Counted from the first letter of the stretch, positions 31,501 to 42,933 are shown. The stretch: DNA of 64,000 nt from Procambarus clarkii (GCF_040958095.1 NC_091172.1:27598705-27662704); one strand, 5' to 3'. The notes: generated by a model from the letters alone, not told the origin. Program-made: numbers and translations.

Positions 31501-33475
31501 TACACTAAGATGTTCCAGTTTTCCAATTTACATGTCACTTTGTTTGTCCCATTGAGTCTAATCATCTAAAGAACCTTTTTGCTAAGTTTTAAACAAAGTG
31601 AATAATATTTCAGGATTTCACACTTCTCACTTTTGTAAGCTCAAAAAGTCAGCATTTAGTAGATAAGATGATGACCATGCTGGACAAAGAGCCCAGGGGT
31701 TTCTATAAGACCATTGTGTAAAAATTATTGACTACCTACAAAAAGCCTAGAAAAATAAAAGCCATGTATAAGAAGGAAGTAGATTTTACTTCTGTCCCTC
31801 CATTTTCTTGGAGGGTGGTTTGAAAGTGAATTCAAATTTAGTGCTCCAGGAGCCCCCCCTCCCCTCCCAATAAATGAAGAAGTTGGCAAAGACCATGGAT
31901 TCATTCTTGTCCTCTTCAATGAACAAGTGGATTGTTTGAGAATTGAAGGGGATAGAAAGAGTAGCATATATCAGTTTTTGGCATTAGGCAGACTAGTTGA
32001 TGGGCATCAAAGAAGTTGAATCTTGCACCTGGACATTATTCAACTATTGAACTGTTACCTTGATAGAGATGCCAAGGAGAGTGCTTTGAAGGTGGCTAAG
32101 AAGACACCTTTGGTGTATTGTTTGTCATGAAGGACTGCTGGATTTGCTTTCCTGGATGAACATAATACAGTACTCTGGCAGAGAAGGAAAATATGTTACA
32201 GAACTTGGAGAAGCTGGAATGGAAGAAAGTATTAAAACAATTAGATGGATATACCTAAACTTTCAAGGGGAAGACATTAGCGATTTTTTCACCTGCCATG
32301 CAAAGACGTTCTTTTGATTGTTTGGGGTTGATAACATGGAGGAATTCTGCAGCAATGCACTAATAAGCCCCATCAATGACCCTAAAAGTGGTGGTGAAAG
32401 AAAGAAGCACTACCCTGATAAAGAAATTTAACGATATTCTGGAACAAACGGCAGAATCATTGAGGATCGTTATGCACGACAGAAATCCCATCACCTAAAG
32501 AACAGAAACAGGAATTGCATCTTATTAATTTAACTAACATAGTTAATGTGAATGTAATTGGTCTTGGTTTGAACTTTTTTTCTGTGGTGTAGTGGCCTGG
32601 AAAGACCACTACAGACTGACACCCAGAGCATAACTCCATAGTCTCCTGTAACCGATAGATGCCTACTACCATCTATATCTAGTTTTGTTGTTTGTATTTT
32701 AGAAGAAAAATTCATATGAAATCATAATTCCTTAGTTTATATTGTTTATAGAATACATTGTTAAAGTTTATATGAACTGGAGTAAAATTTCACGTGTGCA
32801 AAGATTTCCTCAATAAGAATGTGGCCATGAGCAAGGTCTGCAAAAATGTTACATTTTAATTTTATACCTATACAGTACTACTATGAAACACCTTAATGTA
32901 GACCACTAGACCACTACACTCCAGGATTTTTTTTCTCAGGGATATTCCTGTGCAGGCCCCTAAGCCTCCAGTTGGCCCACTAAGTGTTACTCATTTTTGT
33001 CTTAGGTTGAGGATGAGTTTTTGTCTTAGGTTGAGGATGAGTGTGTTGTCTTCAGTAAGACTGTCCACTGTGTTTAGCAACTTCTGCACTGTGTTAGATA
33101 ATATTCCAGTGGTCTGTTGGACATTTCTCCGCAATGCTGACATTTCCTTTCATCTTCTGAAACCTGTGAGCCTATTTCCTATTCAGATGGGTATCCAAGC
33201 CTGATGTGATGTAAGTGCGCGTCATCAAAGTAAGTGGTTTGTAGTTGATTGAATTCTTGTACCAACCCGCAAATCCTGATGTTGTTGCTGTGTGTTATGG
33301 TCACTGGACATATTCTGGATTGCTCTCTCTAATTATTGTCTTAATCTGTACTAGACTCTGTGGTATGCAAATGTTGACATTCCCACATGACTTGGCACCA
33401 GGTTGATGAGTACTGTATCTGACAACTTTGATGTTTGATTGTATTAATGCTCTAATATTTGTAGTCTGATGGGCA
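31501..33475. other. No recognised gene; possible old element 31640-32480
   Basis: 31640-32480 has pieces of open frame on both strands but no motif I can name. 32994-33041 is a two-copy direct repeat of GTTTTTGTCTTAGGTTGAGG. The rest is unique sequence. Confidence 0.4.
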
Positions 33476-33890
33476 CTCACCTAGTTAAGCTTGTGGGGGT
33501 TGAGCTTCAGCTCTTTGGTCCTGCCTCTCAACTGTCAACCAACTGGTACCTGGTTGATGGGGTTCTGGGAGTTCTACTCCCAAGCCCGGCCCGAGGCCAG
33601 GCTTGACTTGTGAGAGTTTGGTCCACCAGGCTGTTGCTTGGAGCGGCCCACAGGCCCACATACCCACCACAGCCCGGCTGATCTGGAATATGGTGTACAT
33701 ATTCCTGAGCCTATTGGGCTCTTATCATATCTACATTTGAGACTATGGAATCTGTCTCCACCACATCGCATCTTAAAGCATTCCATTTGTTTACTATGGC
33801 ACTGAAAAAGTTCTTTCCACTGTCCTTGTGGCTCATTTGGGTACATACTAAGTTTCTACCTGTGTCCCCCCCCTTGTTCACGTCCCACTG
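33476..33890 (-). mobile_element. Alpha LINE 3' end with a beta LINE tail inserted (33546-33690)
   Basis: 33476-33545 and 33691-33890 follow the alpha 3' end at 5695-5960 (ACTCACCTAGTT, CTCTCAACTGTCAACCAACT; then TTCCTGAGCCTATTGGGCTC, GCATTCCATTTGTTTAC). Between them lies ACCTGGTTGATGGGGTTCTG to CAGCCCGGCTGATC, the beta 3' end, on the same strand. Confidence 0.75.
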
Positions 33891-33942
33891 TGGGTGTCAT
33901 CACATGTTTTTGTTGCAAGATTTCAGTGGCAGTTTTTGAATT

Positions 33943-34080
33943 TGTATGCATGATAAATCCACAAAGGCCGTGACGAGGATTCGAACCTGCGTCCGGGAGC
34001 ATCCCAGACGCTGCCTTAATCATTTGCCTTTTGTTCATTTGATGCATCACGTTATTGTGATTTCTGTGTGCATGATAACA
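33943..34080 (-). mobile_element. Compact tRNA-derived element, family C, copy 1
   Basis: The minus strand has an upstream block GAAATCACAATAACGTGATG, then an AAGGCAGCGTCTGGGATGC tRNA-like part, B box GGTTCGAATCC and the end GTGGATTT. Near-identical 14-mers flank it: TGTATGCATGATAA at 33943 and TGTGTGCATGATAA at 34067, differing in one base. Confidence 0.75.
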
Positions 34081-34444
34081 TATAGGTGTTCAGTAAAAAC
34101 ATGTTCCAAAGCCTTTTAAATGGCTAGCATCTTTGAAGTTGAGCACCTGGGTCTCTTCAACTAACTAGAATCTCCTGTTTTTAACAGCAGTTTCAGATTC
34201 TTGTCTCAGCTGGTCTACTGGTCCATCAGTGAATTATTTGAAGCTGATACATACAGTGTGCCAAGTTTTCTTCTATGTTCATCTGTGCAATGATTGTATA
34301 TTGGTGGTGGAAGTTGGTCATTGATTCAGCTGACTACATACTTTTGCTACGAAATGAAAATGTTTGGCAACTAGATTTGTTATTTTTCTATATTGTACTG
34401 TGCATGGTTTCTATTACCAGTAAAAAAAATTTTTTAAATTATTA
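34081..34444. other. No recognisable feature
   Basis: Unique sequence. Confidence 0.5.
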
Positions 34445-35945
34445 TTAACAGATTTTGCAAAGGCATATGACAAATGTGACCCGGAGTGATAGCCCATAAA
34501 ATGAGATCAATAGGAATAACGGGTAAAGTGGGGCATTAGATTTTCCAACTGTGTCAAACAGAATGCAGTGGCAGTAAATTAAGATCAAGCCCAAGTACAG
34601 TGAGAAGCTCTGTACCCCAGGGTACAGTCCTTGCACCACTGCTATTTCTCAATCTTATCTCTGATAGTCAAAAACACCAGACACAGTTCTGTGTCATCCT
34701 CTACAGGTACAAAAATCAGCATATAAATTGCCACTGTAGAAGACACTGAAAAACTACAGACAGATATAAATAAAATGTTCGATTGGGTAACTGAAAATAA
34801 CGTGATGTTTAATAGTGATAAGTTCCAGGTACTGAGGTATGGTGGAAATGAGGAACTTAAATGAAACTCAAGGTGCAGGACACAAGCCGACCTACTCTTA
34901 GAAGGAAAGCAACATGTAAGGACCTGAGAATTATGATGTCTGATGACCTGACGTGTAATAAACACAACCAAGCAAATATAACGGCATCCAGGAAAATGAT
35001 ACGATGGATTATGAGAATGTTCAAATCCAGAGACCCCACAGCAAAGCTAACATTATTTAAATCACTGTCCTGTCTCGAGCATTGCTCGGTACTTGCTTCC
35101 CCTTTCAGAACAGGAGAGATCTCTGAAATGGGGAATATAAAGAACATGTACGGCACACATAGAAACGACAAAACGTCTAAACTACTGGTATTGGACCGTT
35201 TCAAAGCTCTCAAAGTGTACTCTCTAGACAGGGGACAAGAATGTTATAAAAAAATACAGTATATACAGTACATGGAAGATATTGGAGGACCAGGTCCCAA
35301 ATTTGTACAGTAGAATAACAACATTCTGGAGAGAAAGGTACGGAAGGAAATGCAGAATAGAACCAGTGAGGAGTAAGAGGTGCGATAGGCACAATCTGAA
35401 ATCACTGTCTTAACATCAGGGGTCCACAGCTGTTCAACATCCTCCCAGCAAGCATTAGAAATATTGCCGGAACAAAGGTGGATGTATTCAAGTGGCACTT
35501 TGACAGGTTCTTGCAGGAAGTGCCGAACCAACCAGGGTGTAGTTGATTTGTGGGCCTGCAGGCTGCTTCAAGTAACAGCCTGTTGGACCAAGTTTTACAG
35601 TCTCCGTGGTGTAGTGGTAAGACACTCGCCTGGCGTTCCGCGAGCACTATGTCATGGGTTCGTATCCTAGCCGGGGAGGATTTACTGGGCACAATTCCTT
35701 AACTGTAGCCTCTGTTTAACGCAACAGTAAAATGTGTACTTGGATGAAAAAAACGATTCTTTGCGGCAGGGGATCGTATTCCAGGGACCTGCCCGAAACG
35801 CTACGCGTACTAGTGGCTGTACAAGAATGTAATAACTCTTGTATATATCTCAAAAAAAAAAAAAAAGTTATCACAAGTTGAGCCTGGCCCCGGGCCAGGC
35901 TCGGGGAGTAAAACACCACCTGCAACCCTCTCCAGGTATGGTCTA
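34445..35945 (+). pseudogene. Beta LINE, reverse transcriptase to 3' UTR, decayed
   Basis: It starts within the RT (DFAKAYDKCD) and continues with SSVPQGTVLAPLLFL (34597-34650), a decayed palm region, KASRKMIRWIMRMFKSRDPT-like text, ATLFKSLSCLEHCSVLASPF, LFNILPASIRNIAGTKVDVF, a C-terminal F-LQEVPNQPGC block and the 3' UTR with GTTATCACAAGTTGAGCCTG. About one stop or shift occurs per 100-150 bp. A SINE splits the 3' end at 35595-35864. Confidence 0.8.
35595..35864 (+). mobile_element. tRNA-derived SINE, family F, inserted in beta LINE
   Basis: Head TCTCCGTGGTGTAGTGGTAA (A box), B-box region GGGTTCGTATCC, body, tail CCCGAAACGCTACGCGTACT and a poly-A of about 15. AAGTT at 35590-35594 and 35865-35869 is the likely target-site duplication. 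The head still folds partly as a cloverleaf, with acceptor strands TCTCCG and CGGGGA, but the T-stem has a mismatch, so I do not call a tRNA gene. Confidence 0.8.
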
Positions 35946-35984
35946 GGATGGACCTGAATGTTGTCGTTTTTCCATCTGATGTGT

Positions 35985-36244
35985 GGTTATCTTCTTGAGT
36001 TATCTTGAGATGATTTTGGGGCTTTTTTTTTTGTGTCCCGCGGCCCGGTCCTCGACCAGGCCTCCACCCCCCAGGAAGCAGCCCATGACAGCTGACTAAC
36101 ACCCAGGTACCTATTTTACTGCTAGGTAACAGGGGCATAGGGTGAAAGAAACTCTGCCCATTGTTTTTCGCTGGCGCCTGGGATCGAACCCAGGACCACA
36201 GGATCACAAGTCCAGTGTGCTGTCCGCTCGGCCGACCGGCTCCC
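35985..36244 (-). mobile_element. tRNA-derived SINE, family B, full length
   Basis: Minus strand: GGGAGCCGGTCGGCCGAGCG head, B box GGGTTCGATCCC, CAATGGGCAGAGTTTCTTTC, the core, GCTGCTTCCTGGGG, then the gamma tail with GGCCTGGTCGAGGACCGGGC and TCAAGATAACTCAAG. Confidence 0.9.
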
Positions 36245-37469
36245 TGCCAGGGAGTCATGTCTTTTTATTAATAATCTTGTCGATGGGCACTTGTGCCCTT
36301 TTTTGAGTCCCTTACACCCAAATTATGACAAATTTTTGTTTGTAAACATAATGATGCCATCTCTGATGTAATACAAAATTAGTTTGGAATAGGTTTTTCC
36401 CCTATCTGGTTTAATCCCCTTTTCCTCATCCTACCATAGTTAAACTGGAGTATAGAACATCACATCCCTCACTCCTTCCCTTCCTCTCATCACCCTCTTT
36501 TTTTTTTTTTTTGTCTGCACTCCCTCTACCCCACTTCCCTCCCCCCCTGAGTTCACAAGATAGATAAAAAAAATCATAATACCAATGGGTCTATAATAAA
36601 TATAATTTACCTAAGGGGTATACCTGTTGTTTTATTGTGGCCCATATATCATGTAAATTGGTAAATTACCCCAAATGGATAAAGATAAAATTGTGAGTAA
36701 TGAATCTTTGAAGAAAAATGCATGAAATTTTTGAAGAAACTAAAAGTATGAAATGTTTATACTTTTATGCGTTTCTGTTCTCATATTGGCATCCTTGGTG
36801 ATATTTAGCGCCCTCTGATTATTCCGCACATTTGGCGTTGTTACATAGCCTTCCTGGCTTGGTGCCTTCTTTTGATAATTACTTATATCAAGTTGTGAAA
36901 ATTTTTGGAAAAAACCTTGACGTTTTTGTGAACACTAGTAATATTTTATTCCATTCAAAACTGTTGAACCTACAACAAAAATCGTATGTAAGATTTTCAC
37001 TGATACTTCATGTATAAAGTACAACAAAGGTGAAACCATGGCTGTTACGATTTGAGCAATATGCTATTCAAATAGTAAGTTCGGTTTTCACTCTGGCAAC
37101 ACTTTGCACGTATTATAGCTAATGCCAGCTATATTGTTATGCGAGTGTGATATTTGACAAGTCTGTCAGGTTGCACTGGAAATCGATAAAGTCGAGTGCT
37201 TAATTATAAGTATCGTTTCCTATGGATGTTGACACATAGTATAACAATATTTTACTCAACTTTTCCCATGTTTAATAATTTTTGCTTTTACCCTTCAGAT
37301 GGCATCAATCAGGAAAGGGAAATACTTGGCACTATTTGGAAAGAACTGTCAAATGGGAGATTGGAAAGCAACTTGAGATGTACATTTGATTAATGTTCCA
37401 CATCAAGAGCTAACTTTGAAATAACTTGGTTTGATAGCAAGAAGCCACATACGGTGAAGACTAGGTCAA
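36245..37469. other. No gene recognised; AT-rich with a T18 run
   Basis: A T run sits near 36500. 37280-37395 has a good acceptor-like TTTTACCCTTCAG but no coding I can support. Confidence 0.45.
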
Positions 37470-38850
37470 ACCTGCAGCTGTGAAAGTGGTAAAAATCACG
37501 CGAGACCAGAAAGAAGGCATGCAACAACTTCATTCAGAGGGAGCAGACATTTTCCTATTCAACTTGATGACACCACTGATGTCAATAGCAATTCATTACT
37601 GGTGGTGTATGTTTGATAAAGGGGTTCTGATGCAATTGAAGAAATGTTTTTCCTTTTCTCGTTAGAGCTCATGGAATTGATGTCTGCAACAAGGTTGATA
37701 CATACCTCAAAAAACCAAATGTTGATTTAAAGGTGGAAGACAATATTGGTGCATGTGTCGATGGAGCTCAAGACTTTTAGACATGTTAGTGGCTTTTCGA
37801 CTTTGGACAAAGAAAGTCAAATAAAAAAAATGGAATTTACTCATTGTATGGGACCCGTTGGTCCCATACAATGTTGGAACCCGAATTGGAGGCTGTCATG
37901 AATGATGTAATAATAATTGTCAATGCTATCAAATGTCAAAGGGCATTCATGCATGCACTAAATGCATAGTTATTTTGCAATTTATGTGAGAACAGGGAGG
38001 CTGCATATTAAGGCCTCCTTTTTTCATTCAGAAGTAAAGTGGCATTCACATGGAAATGTTCTGAATATAATGTGGGATCTCAGAATTAAACTAGTAATTT
38101 TTCTCGTGGATCAAAAACATTCCCTTGCAGATAAGTTGTGAACCTGCACTTTGCTTGTGCATCTTGCATATTTAGCAAACATTTTTGTTAGCTAACATCT
38201 TTGGGCTTATAAATTCATAGAATGACAAATTGTAAGGGAAAAAACACCAGTGTCATTTTACCAAAAGAATAAGCTTTCAGCATTTGGCTCAAAAGCTGTA
38301 CTGAAACCAGAATGTGGAACAATACAAGATAACCCATCTTCCCAAAGGTAGCAGAGTTTTTGGAAGACTGAAGATCTATCTGTCTTTGTGCCATGAAAGA
38401 GCTAGTTGGAGAACATCTGAAGAAATACAAAAAAATAGGTTCTCTAATTACTTTCCAGAGCTTGATTCACATAATGATGTCTGAAGAATTGGCAGAGGCA
38501 ATTCTTGAATTTCACTTCAACAGTGAAGTAAGCATGGAATTTCAGAACAAGATAGATCTCCCATCCTGTTTAGATATAAAAAAATAAAATGCTTTAAAAA
38601 TTGCATTTGTGGAAGAAACAAAAATACTGATGCCTTTTGCAACAATCAGCCTTTGTGAACAAGGATTTTCTACCCCCTTATGAACAAAGACAGTACAGAA
38701 ATCAATTGGTCTCTCCCCCCCCCCCCACCCCCCCTCACCCCCCACCCCAAAAACAGCATCCAAGCTACTCTGACATCAAAAAGCCCCGATATCGATGTTT
38801 TATCAAAAATGAAACGGTCCCATTTTTCCAAAGTCTAAGGTTGAGATGTT
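37470..38850 (+). pseudogene. Decayed hAT-type (ZBED5/SCAND3-like) transposase
   Basis: In broken frames: LDDTTDV-like text near 37560, a D-G-A block (GACVDGAQDF, about 37750), EPELEAVMNDVIIIVNAIKC (37880-37940), LCENREAAY, KELVGEHLKKYKK (38395-38435) and KILMPFATISLCEQGFST (38615-38675). The last is the conserved C-terminal [LM]PF-x-T-x-x-LCE-x-GFS stretch of the hAT dimerisation region in ZBED5-, FAM200- and SCAND3-like proteins. Several stops and a lost BED finger make it non-functional. A perfect 14-bp hairpin lies inside it (37842-37855 with 37860-37873). After the conserved stretch comes a C-rich run (38713-38750). Confidence 0.75.
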
Positions 38851-39169
38851 TTGAATTAAATGCTTTGGTCCAATCCTTTTTGTTAATTTAACGTGTGTGA
38901 TGTTCTTATTACAGTACTCTGTATGTGTGTGGCATTAAATCTTTCATTAATTCTTGACCTTGAGGAAAGTTAATTCTCCATTTAAAGAGTAATTAGCATT
39001 AGCTTGTTTTTGCTTACTTTGATGTTGGGTAATACCATTTTAACACAGATTTGGTGTAATTCCCAAGAAAGTTCCCCTGCTATAGATAAAATTCTTAAGT
39101 TAAGAGATAAAAGATAGGCATGCGATAAATTTATACTACTGTAATGTTCATTTTCAACCTTATCTATCT
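38851..39169. other. No recognisable feature
   Basis: AT-rich sequence downstream of the hAT relic. No terminal inverted repeat was found. Confidence 0.45.
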
Positions 39170-39500
39170 TTTCTGGGGTGGGTTCAGGGAGTTCTACTCG
39201 CCAAGCCTAGTCTGGGGCCAGGCTCGACTTGATCCTACAGACTGTTGCTTGGAGTGATCTGCAGGGCCACTACAATTCAGTTTGTCACTTCATGCAGGAA
39301 ACTCTAATTTTTGTTTGGCTTGCTGGGAACTTTGAATTAGTCCACTTTTATTCTGGAAATATTTCATATGCTTGCTGGGAGAAAATTGAACAATCTTGGA
39401 CCTCTGATGTTCACAGTGTTCTCTGATTGTGCCTAAGACAGTTCTACTCTTCACGACCCTATTCTGCATAAGTATTTTGCTTATGTACAATTTAGCTTAT
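39170..39500 (-). pseudogene. Beta LINE C-terminus and 3' UTR fragment
   Basis: The minus strand reads SRTVLGTIREHCEHQRSKIV, then a decayed FSPSKHMKYFQNKS-type piece, then UTR text with GCCAGGCTCGACTTG in reverse sense (39200-39235). Confidence 0.65.
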
Positions 39501-39604
39501 CTGTCAACGTTTTGCAGGTACCATAGTTTACAATCCTTCAATCTTGGACACCGAGTTGACAGCTGCTACGAGCAGCTTCCTGGGGAGGGTGTGTAACAAA
39601 AAGG

Positions 39605-39672
39605 AGGCCTGGTCGGGGACCAGGCCGCGGGGACTCTAAGCCCCGAAATCATCTCAAGATAACCTCAAGAAG
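39605..39672 (+). repeat. Gamma-type 3' tail (SINE B or gamma LINE)
   Basis: GGAGGCCTGGTCGGGGACCA, GCCCCGAAATCATCTCAAGA and TAACCTCAAGAAG. Confidence 0.8.
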
Positions 39673-39740
39673 ATTGTCCAGGCCGCGTGTTCGAGCGCCC
39701 AAGAAAGCAGTGGGAGGAGTGTTTTTTCCGGATATAAAAC

Positions 39741-39888
39741 GTCCCACATTAAACACACAAATCACAATACGGTGTTGCATCAAATGAACAACCATGTTGT
39801 AGCTCAGTCGACTAAGGCAGCGTCTGGGATGCTCTCGGACGCAGGTTCGAATCCTCGTCACGGCCCTTGTGGATTTGTCCCACATTAA
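39741..39888 (+). mobile_element. Compact tRNA-derived element, family C, copy 2
   Basis: GTCCCACATTAA at 39741-39752 and 39877-39888 is an exact 12-bp target-site duplication. The 124-bp body has the upstream block ATCACAATACGGTGTTGCAT, then TTGTAGCTCAGTCGACTAAG, B box GGTTCGAATCC and the end TTGTGGATTT. There is no poly-A or microsatellite tail. Confidence 0.85.
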
Positions 39889-40794
39889 CTTATAGCAGAG
39901 CGGTCCTTAGGGTGGGATGAGCTGGACAGGGTCTGGTAGGGTGGGCTTGTAGGCCTGGCTGAATACGTAAACCCAGTCCGGAAGTGTGGTCCATTTTGTT
40001 TATAATGGCATAACACGTTGCCTCCGCTGGATCCTCATCCATGTGTATAGACTATTTCCGGCATTACTGCAATTCCGGTCCGGGCGAACGTGTGTGTGTT
40101 TGCCCAAAATATATATTTATATATTTTTAAAAGTGTAATGTTTCGTATATTTTCGCTGCGTGGAGTGGAAGGTGAAGTCTATGTTTATATGATGGAAACG
40201 GTTAATTCCACCTTGGTGCAGTTTTATTAGTGACTTGTTCACGCTTTTATTTTTATTTACCTTTCACAATGCTCTTTCGCAATATCATTAAATTTCCCAT
40301 TTTCCCCTGTAGCGCTTTACCCCACCTCCCATTCGCTAGCCTCATCATGCAACTTCTCCCTCATATTTTTGTCTCCTCCATTTATCTGTCGACATTTTTC
40401 CCCTTCTCATCTTTTCCCAATGCTCCCTTTCCCCACTACACGCAACATGTTTTCTCCATTTTAGGGAAGCGTTATGGCGTACAGATAATTAATAGTTTTC
40501 TTCCTGACATCAAATCGAAATGACCTGTCAAGTCGTAATGCGCGGCCATCTGAAGCAGGTCGGAGTTCCATGTTATTTTCCCAGTCTTGTCTAGTCTCGA
40601 GTTCGCGCTATTAGGCTGTTTTGTTAATTCCTCCCGGCTGCTTCCCACAACACCGCCAGCTGACAGGTAGCGAACAACTCAACCCTCTGCCATCGTAATT
40701 GAGTGTGATGGCAGAAATGTAGGAGAGTCTGCATCTGTGCTGGTTGGCTACTGCAAAACCTGCGCGCGCACAGCCCCGCTCTCCTAAATAGTAC
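39889..40794. other. No gene recognised; TTCCGG-containing block
   Basis: 40045-40095 has two TTCCGG (ETS-like) sites and some CpG. A promoter is possible but unsupported. The rest is unique, pyrimidine-rich around 40300-40450. Confidence 0.35.
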
Positions 40795-40955
40795 TTGCTT
40801 ATTTGTGGTGGCGAGGGTTGAGCTTCGGCTCTTTGGTTCCGCCTCTCGATTGTCAATTAATTGGTGTACAGGTTCCCTAACCTATTGAAATTGAGTATGG
40901 AGTCTGCCACATCGCTGCCTAGTGCATTCCGTTTGTTAACATTCCTGACAGTGTG
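40795..40955 (-). repeat. Alpha LINE 3' end fragment
   Basis: Contains GGGTTGAGCTTCGGCTCTTT, CGCCTCTCGATTGTCAAT, GGTGTACAGGTTCC and GTGCATTCCGTTTGTTAAC. Confidence 0.8.
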
Positions 40956-41249
40956 GGCCAGCGTCTGAAGATGTGCCCGTCGTGCTCAATACTTGCAGTC
41001 TTCAGTCATTTGAAGTTGTGTGGAATCTGCCTCCGCCACTTCTTTGTTTAGTGCAGATTTTCGTCAGTAATTGAAAATGAGAAAATTCTTTGAAAAACAG
41101 GACTGTAGGTTCAAAACCACCGTCCTAATAATTGGTACATTCTCGCATGGCATTTTCTGCTAGGTAGTAAACGGTAGAGTTCTGTTTGTAAAATTATAAG
41201 CCCCGTTTAGTCTTTAATTATACAAGTCAAATATGTACAATTTTAAACA

Positions 41250-41480
41250 CATTGCACATAGACTAACCAGGCTGTAGTGGTGCACATAGACTAGCCAGGC
41301 TGTAGTGGTGCACATAGACTAACCAGGCTGTAGTGGTGCACATAGACTAACCAGGCTGTAGTGGATATGTGGGCCGCTCCAAGCAGCCTGTTGAACCAAG
41401 TTATCACATGTCGAGCCTGGCCCCCCAGGCTGGGCTCAAGGAGTAGAACTACCCTCGAAACCCGCTTCAGATATGCATTG
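41250..41480 (+). repeat. Beta LINE 3' end with 28-bp tandem expansion
   Basis: Four copies of a 28-bp unit starting CACATAGACTAACCAGGCTG precede the normal LINE text GTGGATATGTGGGCCGCTCC and GTTATCACATGTCGAGCCTG. The unit ends in GCTGTAGTGG, part of the LINE, so the LINE itself seeded the repeat. Confidence 0.8.
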
Positions 41481-42278
41481 TGATAGTTTTAAATGCCATT
41501 CAATATACAGTGATGTTTAATCTATCAGGCTCAGCAGTTTGGTGGTAATAACTCAAACTATTTGGCTTTCAAACTATCATCTACTTCCTCATCACAATCG
41601 ACTTGAGAATGGTCAGGGACGGACGTCGTCGTCCCTTCACCTTCTAGTGTGTGGTCTGGTCAACTATTTGGCTTTCCTGTCATCCAGCTCAACTATTTGG
41701 GCATAAATGTAAAAACTACTATCTGACGGGTTTAACTGCCCCTCCTAGCCAACCTTAACACTAATAACTTGCCATTCCTGCTACCACCTTCTACCGTGCT
41801 CGTTGTAATGTACAACTTTGTTTTGAATACTGACCTATGACACGGGAATTACTACCTCGTTTGATCGGAAAGGATTGTAGCCTATCTACTGTCATTGTAT
41901 TTTCCTATCTCAGATGAAGGTTCTGTGTTAGAATTTAATGTCGACAAAGTCTTTTAAATCCAAATTGGTATTAAAAGTTCCGGTTTCGTACTGCAGCTTT
42001 TTTTATATGAACATTTTGAATTATTATTTTAGCTGATGGTTTCACTCATTTAAGTTGCATTGTGCTTTCATTGGTCCAGCCATCTTTATATACTGTATTT
42101 GATTGTTGTAAATGTAAGTTTTATACGCATTACCTGGTGTACTTTTTGAATGATGTATACATATATTAAACTCCAAATATATAGCGCATATAAGGTACTA
42201 CCAAAGATACTTGGGTAACCTACAGTGTCCTACAGTGCACTGTGACTACCAACATTTTTTTTAAGAAATGCCCCAATC
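41481..42278. other. No recognisable feature
   Basis: Unique AT-rich sequence. Confidence 0.5.
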
Positions 42279-42933
42279 TTCTTGAGAGATTATCTTGAGA
42301 TGATTTCGGGGCGTTCAGTGTCCCCGCGGCCCGGTCCTCGACCAGGCCTCCACCCCCAGGAAGCAGCCCGTGACAGCTGACTAACACCCAGGTACCTATT
42401 TTACTGCTAGGTAAAGCAGTAATGGAAAATAATTGAGGGGCTGGTCCCAAACCTGCACACAGAAATAACACCACATGAGACCAGAAGACATGGCAGGATG
42501 TGCAGAATACCCCCGTTGAAAAGCAGAGGTGCAACAGGTACTCTGAGAGAGAACTCTATCAACATCAGATGCCCGAGACTGTTCAACACGCTTCCACTAC
42601 ACATAAGGGGCATAACTGGCAAACCCCTCACAGTGTTTAAGAGAGAACTGGATAAGCACCTCCAAAGGATACCTGATCAACCAGGCTGTGACTCATACGT
42701 CAGGCTGCGAGCAGCCGCGTCTAACAGCCTGGTTGATCAGTCCAGCAACCAGGAGGCCTGGTCGACGACCGGGCCGCGGGGACACTGAGCCCCGGAAGCA
42801 CCTCAAGGTAGCCTCAAGGTAGGTAACAGGGGCATAGGGTGAAAGAAACTCTGCCCATTGTTTCTTGCCGGCGCCAGGGATCGAACCCAGGACCACAAGT
42901 CCTGCGTGCTGTCCGCTCGGCCGACCGGCTCCC
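42279..42933 (-). mobile_element. SINE, family B, split by a gamma LINE
   Basis: 42279-42414 is the tail and core half and 42827-42933 the head half of one minus-strand SINE. Removing the insert restores CTGCTAGGTAACAGGGGCAT. B box GGGTTCGATCCC lies near 42876-42887 on the minus strand. Confidence 0.9.
42415..42819 (+). mobile_element. 5'-truncated gamma LINE (405 bp) with 7-bp target-site duplication
   Basis: TAGGTAA at 42408-42414 and 42820-42826 flanks the insert. Plus-strand frame: LFNTLPLHIRGITGKPLTVF, KRELDKHLQRIPDQPGC, ASNSLVDQSSNQE, i.e. the LINE C-terminus. The 3' UTR has GGCCTGGTCGACGACCGGGC and ends CTCAAGGTAGCCTCAAGG. 42673-42689 pairs perfectly with 42724-42740 (17 bp, CTGATCAACCAGGCTGT). 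Confidence 0.9.

Noticed and set aside
35600..35672. tRNA gene
   Set aside because: Cloverleaf is imperfect (T-stem mismatch) and it is the head of a SINE with body, tail, poly-A and target duplication.
39790..39870. tRNA-Leu-like gene
   Set aside because: Same sequence recurs in three repeat copies with target-site duplications; it is the head of family C.
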